Below, piece after piece: positions 43,546-52,835 of a DNA stretch of 64,000 nt (positions are counted from its first letter, which is position 1; each line of letters starts with the position of its first letter). Made by a program: the position numbers and the translations under genes. The notes beneath the pieces are model-generated. The model searched no databases, was not told where the DNA came from, and saw nothing but the letters and a program-made list of their open reading frames with translations. Source of the stretch: Aquiflexum sp. TKW24L (GTDB lineage Bacteria; Bacteroidota; Bacteroidia; Cytophagales; Cyclobacteriaceae); assembly GCF_023502205.1 (NCBI RefSeq), contig NZ_JAMFLG010000009.1, positions 62,001 through 126,000 on the forward strand. The letters are read 5' to 3'.

Positions 43546-44094
43546 TTAGATTCTAGGCTTCCAAGTAACCTCCTCAACTCCTAACTCTTGGGCTATTAAC
43601 CTTCCCAAAACAAAAAGATAATCAGAAAGCCGGTTTAAATATTTTACGATTATTTCATCTACATGCTCTATTTCCATCAGGTCAATGACGCAGCGCTCAG
43701 TTCTCCTACACACTGTCCTTGCAACGTGGCAAAAAGATACAGTTTGGTGTCCTCCCGGCAAAATAAAATGCCTCAATTCGGGAAGTTGCAATTCCATTTC
43801 ATCTATTTCCTTTTCCAGCAGTTCCAAGTCTTCGTCATGAAGATCAGGCTTTTTGATGTTTTCTTTTCCCGGCTCTGAAGCTAGGGTCGCACCGATTGTA
43901 AAAAGCCTGTCTTGGATTTCTTTGAGAAGAGACTCTCTTTTTTGGTTGATTTCCTGATCCCGGAGCAAACCGATGAAACTGTTCAGTTCATCTACGGTGC
44001 CATAGGCATCAATTCTCAATTCTGCTTTTGAAACCCTCCGGCCTCCCAACAATGAGGTTTTTCCCGTATCTCCGGTTTTGGTATATATTTTCAT
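43546..44094 (-). CDS. PduO-type cob(I)alamin adenosyltransferase
   Basis: A 182-residue ATP:cob(I)alamin adenosyltransferase (PF01923). The N-terminal ATP loop KIYTKTGDTGKTSLLGGRRVSKAELRIDAYGTVDELNS is diagnostic, and RTVCRRTERCVIDL with RLSDYLFVLGRLI near the C-terminus completes the active site. It converts vitamin B12 to adenosylcobalamin in the cytoplasm, for example for methylmalonyl-CoA mutase. No other cobalamin genes are in the window. It precedes ilvE by 4 nt; both relate to branched-chain and propionate metabolism, which may explain the pairing. Confidence 0.95.
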   Translation of the reverse strand: MKIYTKTGDTGKTSLLGGRRVSKAELRIDAYGTVDELNSFIGLLRDQEINQKRESLLKEIQDRLFTIGATLASEPGKENIKKPDLHDEDLELLEKEIDEMELQLPELRHFILPGGHQTVSFCHVARTVCRRTERCVIDLMEIEHVDEIIVKYLNRLSDYLFVLGRLIAQELGVEEVTWKPRI

Positions 44095-44172
44095 GGGGCA
44101 AAATCGTATTTAGTAGGCCTTTGACAATCAAGCCACAAAAATAACAGAAAGAATTTAGAAAGCTTTACGAAA

Positions 44173-44895
44173 TTACTCAGAAACCAACATCGAAATTCCC
44201 CTAGCAGGATTTGGATTAACAGTGTCTGATTCTACAAGCCCATCTCTCAATCGAATAATCCTATGGGCATAATGGGCGATGTCGTCTTCGTGAGTTACCA
44301 TGATAATGGTATTACCTTTTTGGTGGAGCTCGTGGAAAAGCTCCATAATTCCATATGAAGTTTTGGAATCCAGGTTACCGGTAGGTTCATCGGCCAAGAT
44401 GATGCTTGGGTTATTGACCAAGGCACGGGCTATGGCTACCCTTTGTCTTTGACCACCAGAAAGCTCGTTGGGTTTGTGACTTACACGGTCAGCAAGTTCC
44501 ACATTTTTGAGTGCCTGGAATGCCATGTCTCGCCTATCTGATTTGTTATAACCGGCATAGATCAATGGTAGGGCAACATTATCAAGACAAGTGGCCCTAG
44601 GAAGGAGGTTAAAAGTCTGGAATACAAATCCGATTTCTTTGTTTCTGATTTCGGCAAGATCATTTTCAGTCATGTCGCTGACGTCTTTTCCATTGAGGAC
44701 ATATGAACCGGTAGTGGGGGAATCCAAACAACCGATGATATTCATCAAGGTGGATTTTCCGGAACCTGAGGGACCCATAAAAGCTACATATTCGCCTTTG
44801 TTTATTGTGATCGTTATGGATTTCAGTGCTTCCACTATTTCCGCACCCATTTTATAGGTCTTACTGATTCCGGTTGTTTCAATTATCTTAGCCAT
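44173..44895 (-). CDS. ABC transporter ATP-binding protein (MacB/LolD type)
   Basis: A 240-residue ATPase. Walker A is GPSGSGKST (41-49), the Q-loop is in [18 protein letters not shown], the signature is [18 protein letters not shown], Walker [13 protein letters not shown] and the H-loop [14 protein letters not shown]. The FQTFNLLPR and PTGNLDSKT strings belong to the MacB/LolD/FtsE class that drives mechanotransmission-type permeases (lipoprotein release, drug or peptide efflux). The cognate permease is not adjacent, so it must lie elsewhere. Confidence 0.92.
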   Translation of the reverse strand: MAKIIETTGISKTYKMGAEIVEALKSITITINKGEYVAFMGPSGSGKSTLMNIIGCLDSPTTGSYVLNGKDVSDMTENDLAEIRNKEIGFVFQTFNLLPRATCLDNVALPLIYAGYNKSDRRDMAFQALKNVELADRVSHKPNELSGGQRQRVAIARALVNNPSIILADEPTGNLDSKTSYGIMELFHELHQKGNTIIMVTHEDDIAHYAHRIIRLRDGLVESDTVNPNPARGISMLVSE

Positions 44896-44975
44896 GGGTA
44901 GTTGGTTTAAAAGTCTTAAATTAAAGTAAAAGATTTAGAGCTAAAAACTTTACTTTAAGAAAACGACAAAAGGTG

Positions 44976-47786
44976 CTATAAGTTTGCTAATTGTAGTTTT
45001 TCAATTTGGGAAATTGTCAGCCAACCTTGCATCTCCACGAGTGCATTGCTCGCATAGCTGTCGAGTCCCAGTTTCCTGCTTTGCTTTACATATTGGATCC
45101 ACAGCATCGGATCTTTGGAAAACTGGATGGCATCCTGAAGGATTTCATATTTTTTCAGGTCATCTGTTTCGGCATTTACTTTTTTCAATACCAAAGGAAC
45201 CCAATAAGCATTTCGGCCTAAATCCAGATCTTGTTTGATCAGTGCTTGGGTTTTTTCTGTCAATTCAGTTTTTTCTTCTTTGGTCACAAATGAATACCAA
45301 GAGTCCAGATCTTCTGAGGACCATACATCTCCCAAGTTTTGAAGCAGAATATTCTTGACTTTCGAGAATTCTGAATCATCCAACCAATGCATTTTATGCA
45401 AGAGTATTTTGAAAGCATATTCTGCTTGGAAGTTTAGGTCCTGTATTTCCTCGAGATTTTTCATAAAATCAGAAGGCATCGCACGATGCAACTTTGCTGA
45501 TTTATCAAAATAAGCTGTCTTGGAGTTTTCTACCAATTCCCCGTTTTCATCCCAAACCATCCAATCAGGAAACGGAACATTGAATTTTTGATGGATAAAT
45601 TGAGCTTCTTCAGGCTTTCCACCAAAATGAAGAATTGCAAGATGGATAGGTTGAAAGTTCTGAAAACCCCTTTCCTCAGCCACCAAAATATCCACAGACG
45701 ATTTCTCAAAATCCAATTCTCCATATAGAATTTTTGCAGAAATGGAATGGTAATAACCTGCGGCATTGGGAAGAGCCATTGCAGTTCCGTTGAGGTATTT
45801 CAGCGATTCGTTGATATACGATTCTTGGAGTGTCCTCAATATCCTCGTATCGCGAAGATTCATTTCTTCAATACTTACCTGCGCTTTGGCTACAAGGGAA
45901 TCAATGATGGGTAGGTCCGAGGCCAACGGCGCCGTAACCTTATTGGTCCACTGGTTACGGAGAAGGGCTGTTTTCAATGAATAATTTTCAGGGAGGTTAT
46001 CGGTGCTCAATATAAATGGAGCAAAATTCCCTTTCTTGTTTTCGAAAACAAGGTAGTTGATTTTGAAAATCTGATCTTCCGGAATCGACGTCACCTCTTC
46101 CTGTTCAACCTGATGTTTGACTTTTAATGCAAGAAGATTGGACTGAAGGACAGGATTTTGGTCAGTAATTTTCTCCATCATCGAAATGGCTTCGGTAGGC
46201 TTATTCAGTTTGGAATAAAGCAATGAAAGATTATTGGCCAAATATGGGTTGTCAGGAAAGTAACTCAGTCCTCTTTCAAGGTAAAAAACAGCATCGAAGA
46301 TTTTTTCCTGTTCATGAAGCTTGGAACTGAGTAAAAGTGTATTGATAACAGAGGGCGAATTGTCAAAAACCTGATATAGATTTTCCATGCCCAAGTTGGT
46401 TTGGTTTAGGGAAAATCTCAGGTGAGAGGCTGTATTCTTTGCCTTGTCATTTTTTCTGTATTGGATCCAAGAGCTTTCAAACAAGATGGCAGCCTCTAGT
46501 GGACGGTCTGTTTGGTAATAATATTCTGCATTGATATTAGAACTGCCCGAGGCCAACTGTACTCCGATGATTCCATCTGCATAGATTACCAAAACCACCA
46601 CTGCCATGATTGCTCCGATTCTCATGTGGAAATAAGCAAAAAACTGTGGCTTGAAAATTATTTTCTCTAAGTCCTTTCCTGAGTTAAGAATCTCTGAAAA
46701 GTTTGCCATCAGATACAAATAGAACAACAAACTGAAAGCAACCTGACCGTAGATGAAAATATGGTTGAAAAACTCAATCATCGGTTGGTTGTCCTTGAAG
46801 ATTACCCAACCCCATGTGAATGTTGTCAGCGCGTATCCGATCCAAAAGAATGATTTTCCAATATCCGAATGCTTATAAACCTGATCAGTTTGTTGGATTT
46901 TGTATTGCAAAACAAAATATCCGATAAGCCCGCCGATCAGCATCAAGATGACGGGCGGAAGAATAGGGAAAGGCAAATCAACTTCTCCTGTAATGTCCAA
47001 AAACGAAAAGAAAACTAAAAAGAAGTAGATCAGAAAAATGAAAAGGATATGCCATGTGATTTTGATCCCCGTTCCTTTGTTTAATTTGATCAATAGAATA
47101 GAGCTTCCGGAAATGAACGCATGACCGATGTGCAATAAGAAGATAACAGATATGACTGCTGCAGGAAAAGCGCTGTTTTCACCCAACCATAGCCAAGGAG
47201 AAGGAATGTCCGATACCACAGTCAAAAGGTAAAGTGTGGCAGATCCTGAAAAAAGGATGACAAAAAACCTACCCAATATCCCCCATGATGTTGCAAAAAA
47301 GGACAATCCGATCAATGGAATCAGGATTCCGGCCATCAATCCTATCAAGGGATAATTGGTTGATATACCACCAATGTTTAGCCCATTGATACCACTGAAT
47401 GCGAGTAAAAATATCACCAAAGCCGTCGCCGCAGTGAAGTAAAGCTTTTTGAGGGTACTGATAAGGGCAAGTCCCAAGCTGAAAAGAAGCCATACCAAGC
47501 CGCCAAAAAGTAGAGAAAGATTGGGAAACGTCAACGCAGGGAGGGATTCGAAATTTTGGAACAAAAGAAAATTATCCATTTCAATCTTGACCAATTCTCC
47601 CCCCACTTGGACCAGTTTGACCGGAACGGAAACGGCTTCCGAAAATATTCCGGGAAGGACCGGCATGATACCCCTTTCCCAGAAGAAACTACTGAACAAT
47701 AGGAAAAGGCCTCCGATCACTGATAGTGATATGGGAAGGCCTTTCATTACAATATTTGATATATTTTGATTGTTTTTTGCCGGCAT
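44976..47786 (-). CDS. Large polytopic membrane protein with TPR-like C-terminal half, function unknown
   Basis: A 936-residue protein in two parts. Residues 1-420 contain roughly ten to twelve hydrophobic helices with short loops, including one PSPWLWLGENSAFP stretch. Residues 430-936 are soluble and helical, with TPR-like hairpins such as DAVFYLERGLSYFPDNPYLANNLSLLYSKLNKPTEAISMM. There is no signal peptide or catalytic motif. I do not recognise a named family; it looks specific to this branch of Bacteroidota. The start overlaps the gatC stop (TAATG), and gatC overlaps plsC, so it is translationally tied to a tRNA-amidation subunit and a phospholipid enzyme. A role in the envelope or in a membrane machine is a guess. 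Confidence 0.8.
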   Translation of the reverse strand: MPAKNNQNISNIVMKGLPISLSVIGGLFLLFSSFFWERGIMPVLPGIFSEAVSVPVKLVQVGGELVKIEMDNFLLFQNFESLPALTFPNLSLLFGGLVWLLFSLGLALISTLKKLYFTAATALVIFLLAFSGINGLNIGGISTNYPLIGLMAGILIPLIGLSFFATSWGILGRFFVILFSGSATLYLLTVVSDIPSPWLWLGENSAFPAAVISVIFLLHIGHAFISGSSILLIKLNKGTGIKITWHILFIFLIYFFLVFFSFLDITGEVDLPFPILPPVILMLIGGLIGYFVLQYKIQQTDQVYKHSDIGKSFFWIGYALTTFTWGWVIFKDNQPMIEFFNHIFIYGQVAFSLLFYLYLMANFSEILNSGKDLEKIIFKPQFFAYFHMRIGAIMAVVVLVIYADGIIGVQLASGSSNINAEYYYQTDRPLEAAILFESSWIQYRKNDKAKNTASHLRFSLNQTNLGMENLYQVFDNSPSVINTLLLSSKLHEQEKIFDAVFYLERGLSYFPDNPYLANNLSLLYSKLNKPTEAISMMEKITDQNPVLQSNLLALKVKHQVEQEEVTSIPEDQIFKINYLVFENKKGNFAPFILSTDNLPENYSLKTALLRNQWTNKVTAPLASDLPIIDSLVAKAQVSIEEMNLRDTRILRTLQESYINESLKYLNGTAMALPNAAGYYHSISAKILYGELDFEKSSVDILVAEERGFQNFQPIHLAILHFGGKPEEAQFIHQKFNVPFPDWMVWDENGELVENSKTAYFDKSAKLHRAMPSDFMKNLEEIQDLNFQAEYAFKILLHKMHWLDDSEFSKVKNILLQNLGDVWSSEDLDSWYSFVTKEEKTELTEKTQALIKQDLDLGRNAYWVPLVLKKVNAETDDLKKYEILQDAIQFSKDPMLWIQYVKQSRKLGLDSYASNALVEMQGWLTISQIEKLQLANL

Positions 47787-48073
47787 TATTCGAGCACCTT
47801 TGGAACCCTGAAGTAATCCGAATCCCGTTGCGGGGCATTGAGCAATCCTGCCTCATGAGAAAGGTGCTCTCCGACGACGTCTTCTCTCATGACATTGACT
47901 TCAGATGACATCGTGGTAATTGGTTCGATTCCTGTCGTATCTACCTCGTTGAGTTGCTCCACCCAATCAAGGATCTGGGTCATGTCTTTTTGGATTTTTT
48001 CTGCTCCTATTTCATCAAACTCAAGCCTGGCTAGGTGAGAGATTTTCTTTACGGTATTTAAATCAATTTTCAT
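47786..48073 (-). CDS. gatC: Asp-tRNA(Asn)/Glu-tRNA(Gln) amidotransferase subunit C
   Basis: The 95-residue small subunit of GatCAB. LNTVKKISHLARLEFDE is the standard opening, then MTQILDWVEQLNEVDTTGIEPITT and a C-terminal LLNAPQRDSDYFRVPKVLE. GatC clamps GatA to GatB in the complex that converts Glu-tRNA(Gln) to Gln-tRNA(Gln). gatA and gatB are not in the window, the usual situation in Bacteroidota. It shares ATGA with plsC upstream and TAATG with the large membrane protein downstream. Confidence 0.96.
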   Translation of the reverse strand: MKIDLNTVKKISHLARLEFDEIGAEKIQKDMTQILDWVEQLNEVDTTGIEPITTMSSEVNVMREDVVGEHLSHEAGLLNAPQRDSDYFRVPKVLE

Positions 48074-48834
48074 AAAGTCTTAATTATTGTTTTCTCAGTA
48101 TCCAAGAGGTGATTGTCTTCCCAAAGTTGGTCCTGAATTGTACTATAACATTTATTTCTGATACTCGCGATGTCCTTAGAATTCATCCCAAGGGTTTCGA
48201 TCGGGGAGTGGATTACGATTTTACCTTTCTTAAAATTTAATAAGAGCCTCCCGTCATCGGGCAAAATTAAATGATTAAATGATAAAGTGACAGGAATCAA
48301 AGGTATTTGTTTGTCTATAGCAAGACTAAATGCCCCATCCTTAAACTTATTCAAATGAGGAGGCAAGCCTGTGGTAATTCCTCCTTCCGGAAAAATCACA
48401 ATGCTGCTTCCTTTGGAAATGGCATTTTTTGCTCTGATCAAAACTTCGCTTCTACTCTTTAGGCTTGATCTATTGACTGCGATATGCAGTTTTTTGAAGT
48501 AATACCCGAAAAGCGGAACTTTCCTGATGGAGCTTTTGCCGATATACACTACATCTCCGGGAATAAATCCCATCATGGCAATGTCTAGGTAAGAAAAATG
48601 GTTGGCTGCAAAAATATAGGGTCGGCCTTTTTTTATATTCCCTTTCCCTACTACTTTGATCTGCATAAAAATTAGTAAGAAGAAAAGGTTTGCCCAAAAT
48701 TGATTGACTCTTCGCCCGTATTTCTCCCAATTTGGAATCCAGATACAAATCAAAAAAAGAGGAAATAGCAATAGAAATGTCAGAATGAAGATCAAAAAAG
48801 CATAAATGGAATATATCCTCTTAAGTACAATCAT
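48070..48834 (-). CDS. plsC: 1-acyl-sn-glycerol-3-phosphate acyltransferase (PlsC type)
   Basis: A 254-residue membrane-bound acyltransferase. Block I is the catalytic NHFSYLD (HX4D), block III FPEGGITTG (EGG variant of EGTR) and block IV IPLIPVTL. One or two N-terminal helices (5-30, 40-58) anchor it. It acylates lysophosphatidic acid to phosphatidic acid. Other lysolipid acceptors are possible, as the EGG variant differs from Escherichia coli PlsC. The gene overlaps gatC by 4 nt and follows the globin gene by 3 nt. Confidence 0.9.
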   Translation of the reverse strand: MIVLKRIYSIYAFLIFILTFLLLFPLFLICIWIPNWEKYGRRVNQFWANLFFLLIFMQIKVVGKGNIKKGRPYIFAANHFSYLDIAMMGFIPGDVVYIGKSSIRKVPLFGYYFKKLHIAVNRSSLKSRSEVLIRAKNAISKGSSIVIFPEGGITTGLPPHLNKFKDGAFSLAIDKQIPLIPVTLSFNHLILPDDGRLLLNFKKGKIVIHSPIETLGMNSKDIASIRNKCYSTIQDQLWEDNHLLDTEKTIIKTL

Positions 48835-48837
48835 GGC

Positions 48838-49209
48838 TTATTGATTGATCATATGGTTGGCTGCTTTGACAAAATATGATTGAATAGCTTCTTTGACTTC
48901 TGTTTCCATGGTTATTTGATCGATTGCTGTTAGCATGCAATTCAGCCAAGAGTTTCTCATAGCACCATCTATTGGCCATTGGAAATGTCTTTTTCTAAGC
49001 ATGGGGTGACCCCGCAGCTCAAGGTAAGTGTGCGGTCCGCCAAATACATGGATCAGGAACAAAAATAATCTTTCTTCTGCTGGTGCCAAATCTTCGGGAT
49101 AGAGTTTTCTCAAGTCCTGCGTTTTTTCCACATTCTTGTAAAAGTGGTTTACCAGCAATTTAATTTTTTCTTGACCAAGGGATTCGTAGATGGATTGTGG
49201 GGAATTCAT
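48838..49209 (-). CDS. Group II truncated hemoglobin
   Basis: A 123-residue 2/2 globin. The proximal His75 lies in LRKRHFQWPI, Trp88 (NSWLNCM) is the invariant G8 tryptophan of groups II and III, and Tyr24 (NHFYKNV) is the likely B10 residue. FLIHVFGGPHTYLELRGHPML is the family E-helix string. It binds O2 or NO for detoxification or sensing in the cytoplasm. ATG 49209 gives the normal size; longer TTG-started versions run into the terminator of pta. It is the first gene of the globin-plsC-gatC-membrane protein run. Confidence 0.92.
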   Translation of the reverse strand: MNSPQSIYESLGQEKIKLLVNHFYKNVEKTQDLRKLYPEDLAPAEERLFLFLIHVFGGPHTYLELRGHPMLRKRHFQWPIDGAMRNSWLNCMLTAIDQITMETEVKEAIQSYFVKAANHMINQ

Positions 49210-49220
49210 ATGGAAACATA

Positions 49221-49261
49221 ATAAAAATGGTTTGAGAACCGAAAAAATCAATTCCCAAACC
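49221..49261 (-). terminator. Intrinsic terminator of pta
   Basis: GGTTTGAGAA (49229-49238) / TTCCCAAACC (49252-49261), one G-U pair, 13-nt loop, minus-strand T-run at 49221-49228. It separates pta from the globin run. Confidence 0.72.
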
Positions 49262-49279
49262 AAAAATAATAATTGAATA

Positions 49280-51376
49280 CTATTCCTGAGCTTGTATTGC
49301 GGTGATTACAACAGTATTGAAAACGTCATCTACAGTGCAGCCACGGCTGAGGTCGTTGACGGGTTTGTTGAGACCTTGGAGCATCGGTCCGATGGCGACC
49401 GCACCTGTTTCTCTTTGGACTGCTTTATAGGTATTGTTTCCTGTGTTTAGATCAGGGAAAATCAGCACAGAAGCATTTCCTGCCACTTCCGAATTCGGCA
49501 TTTTTTGGCGGCCTGTCACCGGATCCACAGCTGCATCATATTGGATTGGGCCTTCGACTTTGATGTCAGGTCTTTTTGATTTGACGATTTCGGTGGCTTT
49601 ACGGACTTTTTCTACATCTTCTCCTGTGCCGGATTCGCCGGATGAATAAGACAGCATGGCAACACGTGGTTCTATACCAAATCTCTTACTTGTATCTGCG
49701 GAGGAAATAGCGATTTCAGCCAATTCTTCAGAACTCGGGTTGATATTGATGGCACAATCTCCAAAAACAGTTACCCGATCCGGAAGGCACATAAAGAATA
49801 CGGAGGATACCAATGAAATTCCCGGCTTAGTTTTGATAAACTGAAGGGCAGGACGGATGGTATGGGCGGTGGTATGTATAGCTCCGGAAACCATCCCGTC
49901 GGCATGGCCTTTATAAACCATCATCGTTCCGTAATAAGCACCATCCGTCATCAGGTCTTTGGCCACTTCCAAAGGCATTTTTTTTCCTTTTCTCAATTCA
50001 AAAAAAGTATTGGCGTAATCTTCAAAATAGAAGGATTCCTGAGGATTGATGATCTGACAATTATCTTTGGTGAGGCTTAACCCCAGTCTACTGATACTTG
50101 CAATGATTTCTTGGACGTCTCCAAGCAGCGTAATTTTTACTACTTTTTGTTTTATGAGTCTGTCAGCGGCTTTCAAAATCCTTTCGTCTTTTCCCTCCGG
50201 CAATACGATGTGTTTCTTTTTGTTTTTGGCCCATTTAACGAGCTGAAACTGAAACATTCTTGGAGTCATTCCTACGCCGACAAAATTGATCATCTCTTTC
50301 TCAAGAGCATCAGTATCAATGTATTTTCTAAAGGTATTGATGGCTCCCAAAATTTTATCAGGAGTGTCAGGACTGATTTTGGAGTGGATGGCTGCCACTT
50401 TGGTTGCTGCATAGAAGGATGGATCGTCCACTCTCAAAATTGGCACATTCACATCCGAACCCTCTATCAACTTGATGACTGATTCACCGATTTCAAAACC
50501 ACCTGTGACTACGATTCCGGCAATTCTTGGAAAATTTTGGGAATGGTTGGCTTGTAAAGATGCCAAAATGATATCAGCCCTATCGCCAGGAGTGACTATC
50601 AGGACATTTTTTCTAATATGCTTAAGAAAATTCGACACCTGCATAGCTCCGAAGATGAAATGGTCGGCTGGATTGGAAAGAAAATTTTCTCCAAAAAGGA
50701 CCTCAGCCCCGAGGTGGTCTTTGACTTCCCTCATCGATGGACTTTTCAATTCCTGAATTTTGGGAATCACTGCAAGGATTAATTCCTTTCCCAAATGGTC
50801 CTGAAGGGCCCTTTTTATTTCTTTTCTTTCTCCCTCCTCCACTTTATTGATGACTACAGCGAGCACCTTTACTTTTCTTTGGAGAAAATTATTCAGAGTG
50901 ACAACTGCAGAAGAGACCACTTGGGCAACGGACTTGCCATCTCCTGACAACACTATAATCACAGGTGAGCCAAGGTTTTTTGCAATTGCTACATTGGCAT
51001 CAAATTCAAATGCAGTGCCCTCTCCCAAAAAATCACTTCCTTCAATAATTGTGAAATCATACTCCTCTTCCAATACTTTGTATTTGGTGATAATGGTATC
51101 TATAATTTCGCCTTGCAATCCTGCTTCAATCATCTGATTGGCCTGCTCCCTGGTATAGCCATAGGACTTTTCGTATTGGATCGGGAGATTAAAATGTTTT
51201 ATAAGGGTTTCAAAATGTTGGTCTTTTTTGACTTCAGGATTGTTGTTGATGATAGGTTTGAAGTAACCTATTTTATGTGCTTTGGAAAGCAGCATATCTA
51301 CTAAACCAAGGGCCACTATTGATTTGCCGCTAAATGGTTGTGTGGTGGCTATAAAAATACTTTTATTGGTGTCCAT
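49280..51376 (-). CDS. pta: Phosphate acetyltransferase (long form)
   Basis: A 698-residue enzyme of the long Pta type. The N-terminal P-loop/DRTGG region (1-340) starts SIFIATTQPFSGKSIVALGLVDML and includes VVTGGFEIGES. The C-terminal catalytic PTA domain (about 370-698) has YSSGESGTGEDVEKVRKATEI, EGPIQYDAAVDPVTGRQKMPNSEVAGNASVLIFPDLNTGN. It interconverts acetyl-CoA and acetyl phosphate. The usual partner ackA is not adjacent. It is monocistronic with a terminator behind it. Confidence 0.96.
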   Translation of the reverse strand: MDTNKSIFIATTQPFSGKSIVALGLVDMLLSKAHKIGYFKPIINNNPEVKKDQHFETLIKHFNLPIQYEKSYGYTREQANQMIEAGLQGEIIDTIITKYKVLEEEYDFTIIEGSDFLGEGTAFEFDANVAIAKNLGSPVIIVLSGDGKSVAQVVSSAVVTLNNFLQRKVKVLAVVINKVEEGERKEIKRALQDHLGKELILAVIPKIQELKSPSMREVKDHLGAEVLFGENFLSNPADHFIFGAMQVSNFLKHIRKNVLIVTPGDRADIILASLQANHSQNFPRIAGIVVTGGFEIGESVIKLIEGSDVNVPILRVDDPSFYAATKVAAIHSKISPDTPDKILGAINTFRKYIDTDALEKEMINFVGVGMTPRMFQFQLVKWAKNKKKHIVLPEGKDERILKAADRLIKQKVVKITLLGDVQEIIASISRLGLSLTKDNCQIINPQESFYFEDYANTFFELRKGKKMPLEVAKDLMTDGAYYGTMMVYKGHADGMVSGAIHTTAHTIRPALQFIKTKPGISLVSSVFFMCLPDRVTVFGDCAININPSSEELAEIAISSADTSKRFGIEPRVAMLSYSSGESGTGEDVEKVRKATEIVKSKRPDIKVEGPIQYDAAVDPVTGRQKMPNSEVAGNASVLIFPDLNTGNNTYKAVQRETGAVAIGPMLQGLNKPVNDLSRGCTVDDVFNTVVITAIQAQE

Positions 51377-51461
51377 AGAAAACGTTTTTTAAAACTTAAC
51401 AAAATTAGAAGGCGAAAAGGACTCCAAACTTGATGAATATGTTATTTTTTCATGATTAATA

Positions 51462-52415
51462 TCATGATTTTTCTTCTTTTAATATCCTTGTGACTAGGTG
51501 TCTCCCGGCGGCTTTGTCCAAACTGACGTTGATTTCAAAACTAACCAGTATAATAAGTGAAGTGATAAACAACCACAACATTACGGCAATCATTGCCCCA
51601 ATTGACCCATAGAGTTTGTTGTATGTGGCAAAATTATTCAGGTAGAAGGAGAATAAATAAAAACCGCATGTGATCAAAATGCCCCCCGTAAGTGATCCTG
51701 TCGAAAAAAACTTCCATTTGTCATGCACCGCGGGTGCAAACCTGAATATGAATGCTGTGGCGATCAAGAAAACAGATAACAATACCAAGAACCTAAAGAA
51801 AGTCAGCATGTATATGTATAGGTTGCTCGATACCAAGTCCCATTCGGAGATCCGATAAAGGATACTTCCTCCCAAAATCATGATCAAAACCGCCCCGCAT
51901 ATCGACAATACCAAAAGCAACACAATACCGACTGAGATCAATCTTGTCATCCAAAATGACCTGTTCTCCTTTGTTCGGTATACAGCATTGAATGCATTCA
52001 TCATTGAGACCACGCCATTGGTAGAAAGGAATAAGGCAAGAAAAAAGCCGAGTGACAATAAGCTTTGTCTTGGTTTGCTGACGATATCCATGATGGTAGC
52101 TTCGGCTTCTTGATAGACACTCGATGGGATAAATTCTGCAATGAAAAGAAGGATGTTTTGGGTAGTCACATTTGGGAAAAATAATCCCACATATGGGATC
52201 ATATTCAACAAAAAAAGCAATAGCGGAAACATGGCTACTGTAAAACTGAATGCCATTGCGCCGGCCCTCTCGGTAATTTCATCTTTCCTCATTTGGAAAA
52301 TAAAAATTCTGCCTACATCGTAAAGATTCTGATCAGGATTTCCAAAGTGAAATTTTCTGAGAATCTTAGCTTGTCTCGTAAATCTAATCGACAGTAAACG
52401 GATCCTCTTCTTCAC
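51462..52415 (-). CDS. YihY/BrkB family inner-membrane protein
   Basis: A 317-residue protein of PF03631. Six hydrophobic segments occupy residues 55-300; the family strings ITERAGAMAFSFTVAMFPLLLFL and GSIGAMIAVMLWLFITSLIILVSFEIN are clear. Members were once called ribonuclease BN in error; the function remains unknown (lipid or efflux roles have been suggested). The start is GTG 52415, immediately after an in-frame TAA. It is third in the mltG-thioesterase-BrkB unit (11-nt gap). Confidence 0.88.
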   Translation of the reverse strand: MKKRIRLLSIRFTRQAKILRKFHFGNPDQNLYDVGRIFIFQMRKDEITERAGAMAFSFTVAMFPLLLFLLNMIPYVGLFFPNVTTQNILLFIAEFIPSSVYQEAEATIMDIVSKPRQSLLSLGFFLALFLSTNGVVSMMNAFNAVYRTKENRSFWMTRLISVGIVLLLVLSICGAVLIMILGGSILYRISEWDLVSSNLYIYMLTFFRFLVLLSVFLIATAFIFRFAPAVHDKWKFFSTGSLTGGILITCGFYLFSFYLNNFATYNKLYGSIGAMIAVMLWLFITSLIILVSFEINVSLDKAAGRHLVTRILKEEKS

Positions 52416-52426
52416 TTAAAAATGGA

Positions 52427-52834
52427 TTACTGGTAGTATGGACGTAATAAATCTAGTAAATAATGGGATGGTCTGCAGGGTTTGTGGCTTTCTTTTTTCA
52501 GAAATGTCAAAGTAGTCCAACCTTTTGTAATTAATTCTTCAGATTCATTGAATACCTCATATTCAAACTTTATTCTAACCCCAGGCATTTCGGGGATAGT
52601 GGTTTTGATAGTCAGAAGCTCATCATATTTTCCGGGTTTGATAAACTGGGAATGAAGGTCCAAGACCGGCATGATGATCCCATCATCTTCCATCTGCTTG
52701 TAGGAAAATCCCGCATCTCGGAGTGCTTCCACTCTTGCCACTTCAAAGTACATGGCATAGTTTCCATAATAAACATATCCCATTTGATCTGTTTCTGCAT
52801 ACCTTACCCTTACTTTGGTTTCTGCTTGGAACAT
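52427..52834 (-). CDS. Acyl-CoA thioesterase (YbgC/FadM 4HBT hotdog family)
   Basis: A 135-residue hotdog-fold thioesterase. RVRYAETDQMGYVYYGNYAMYFEVARVEALR is the active-site strand and helix; the Asp of ETDQMG is the expected catalytic residue. Such enzymes hydrolyse acyl-CoA or acyl-ACP thioesters in the cytoplasm. It begins 1 nt after the end of mltG and is certainly co-transcribed with it. Confidence 0.92.
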   Translation of the reverse strand: MFQAETKVRVRYAETDQMGYVYYGNYAMYFEVARVEALRDAGFSYKQMEDDGIIMPVLDLHSQFIKPGKYDELLTIKTTIPEMPGVRIKFEYEVFNESEELITKGWTTLTFLKKESHKPCRPSHYLLDLLRPYYQ

Positions 52835-52835
52835 G

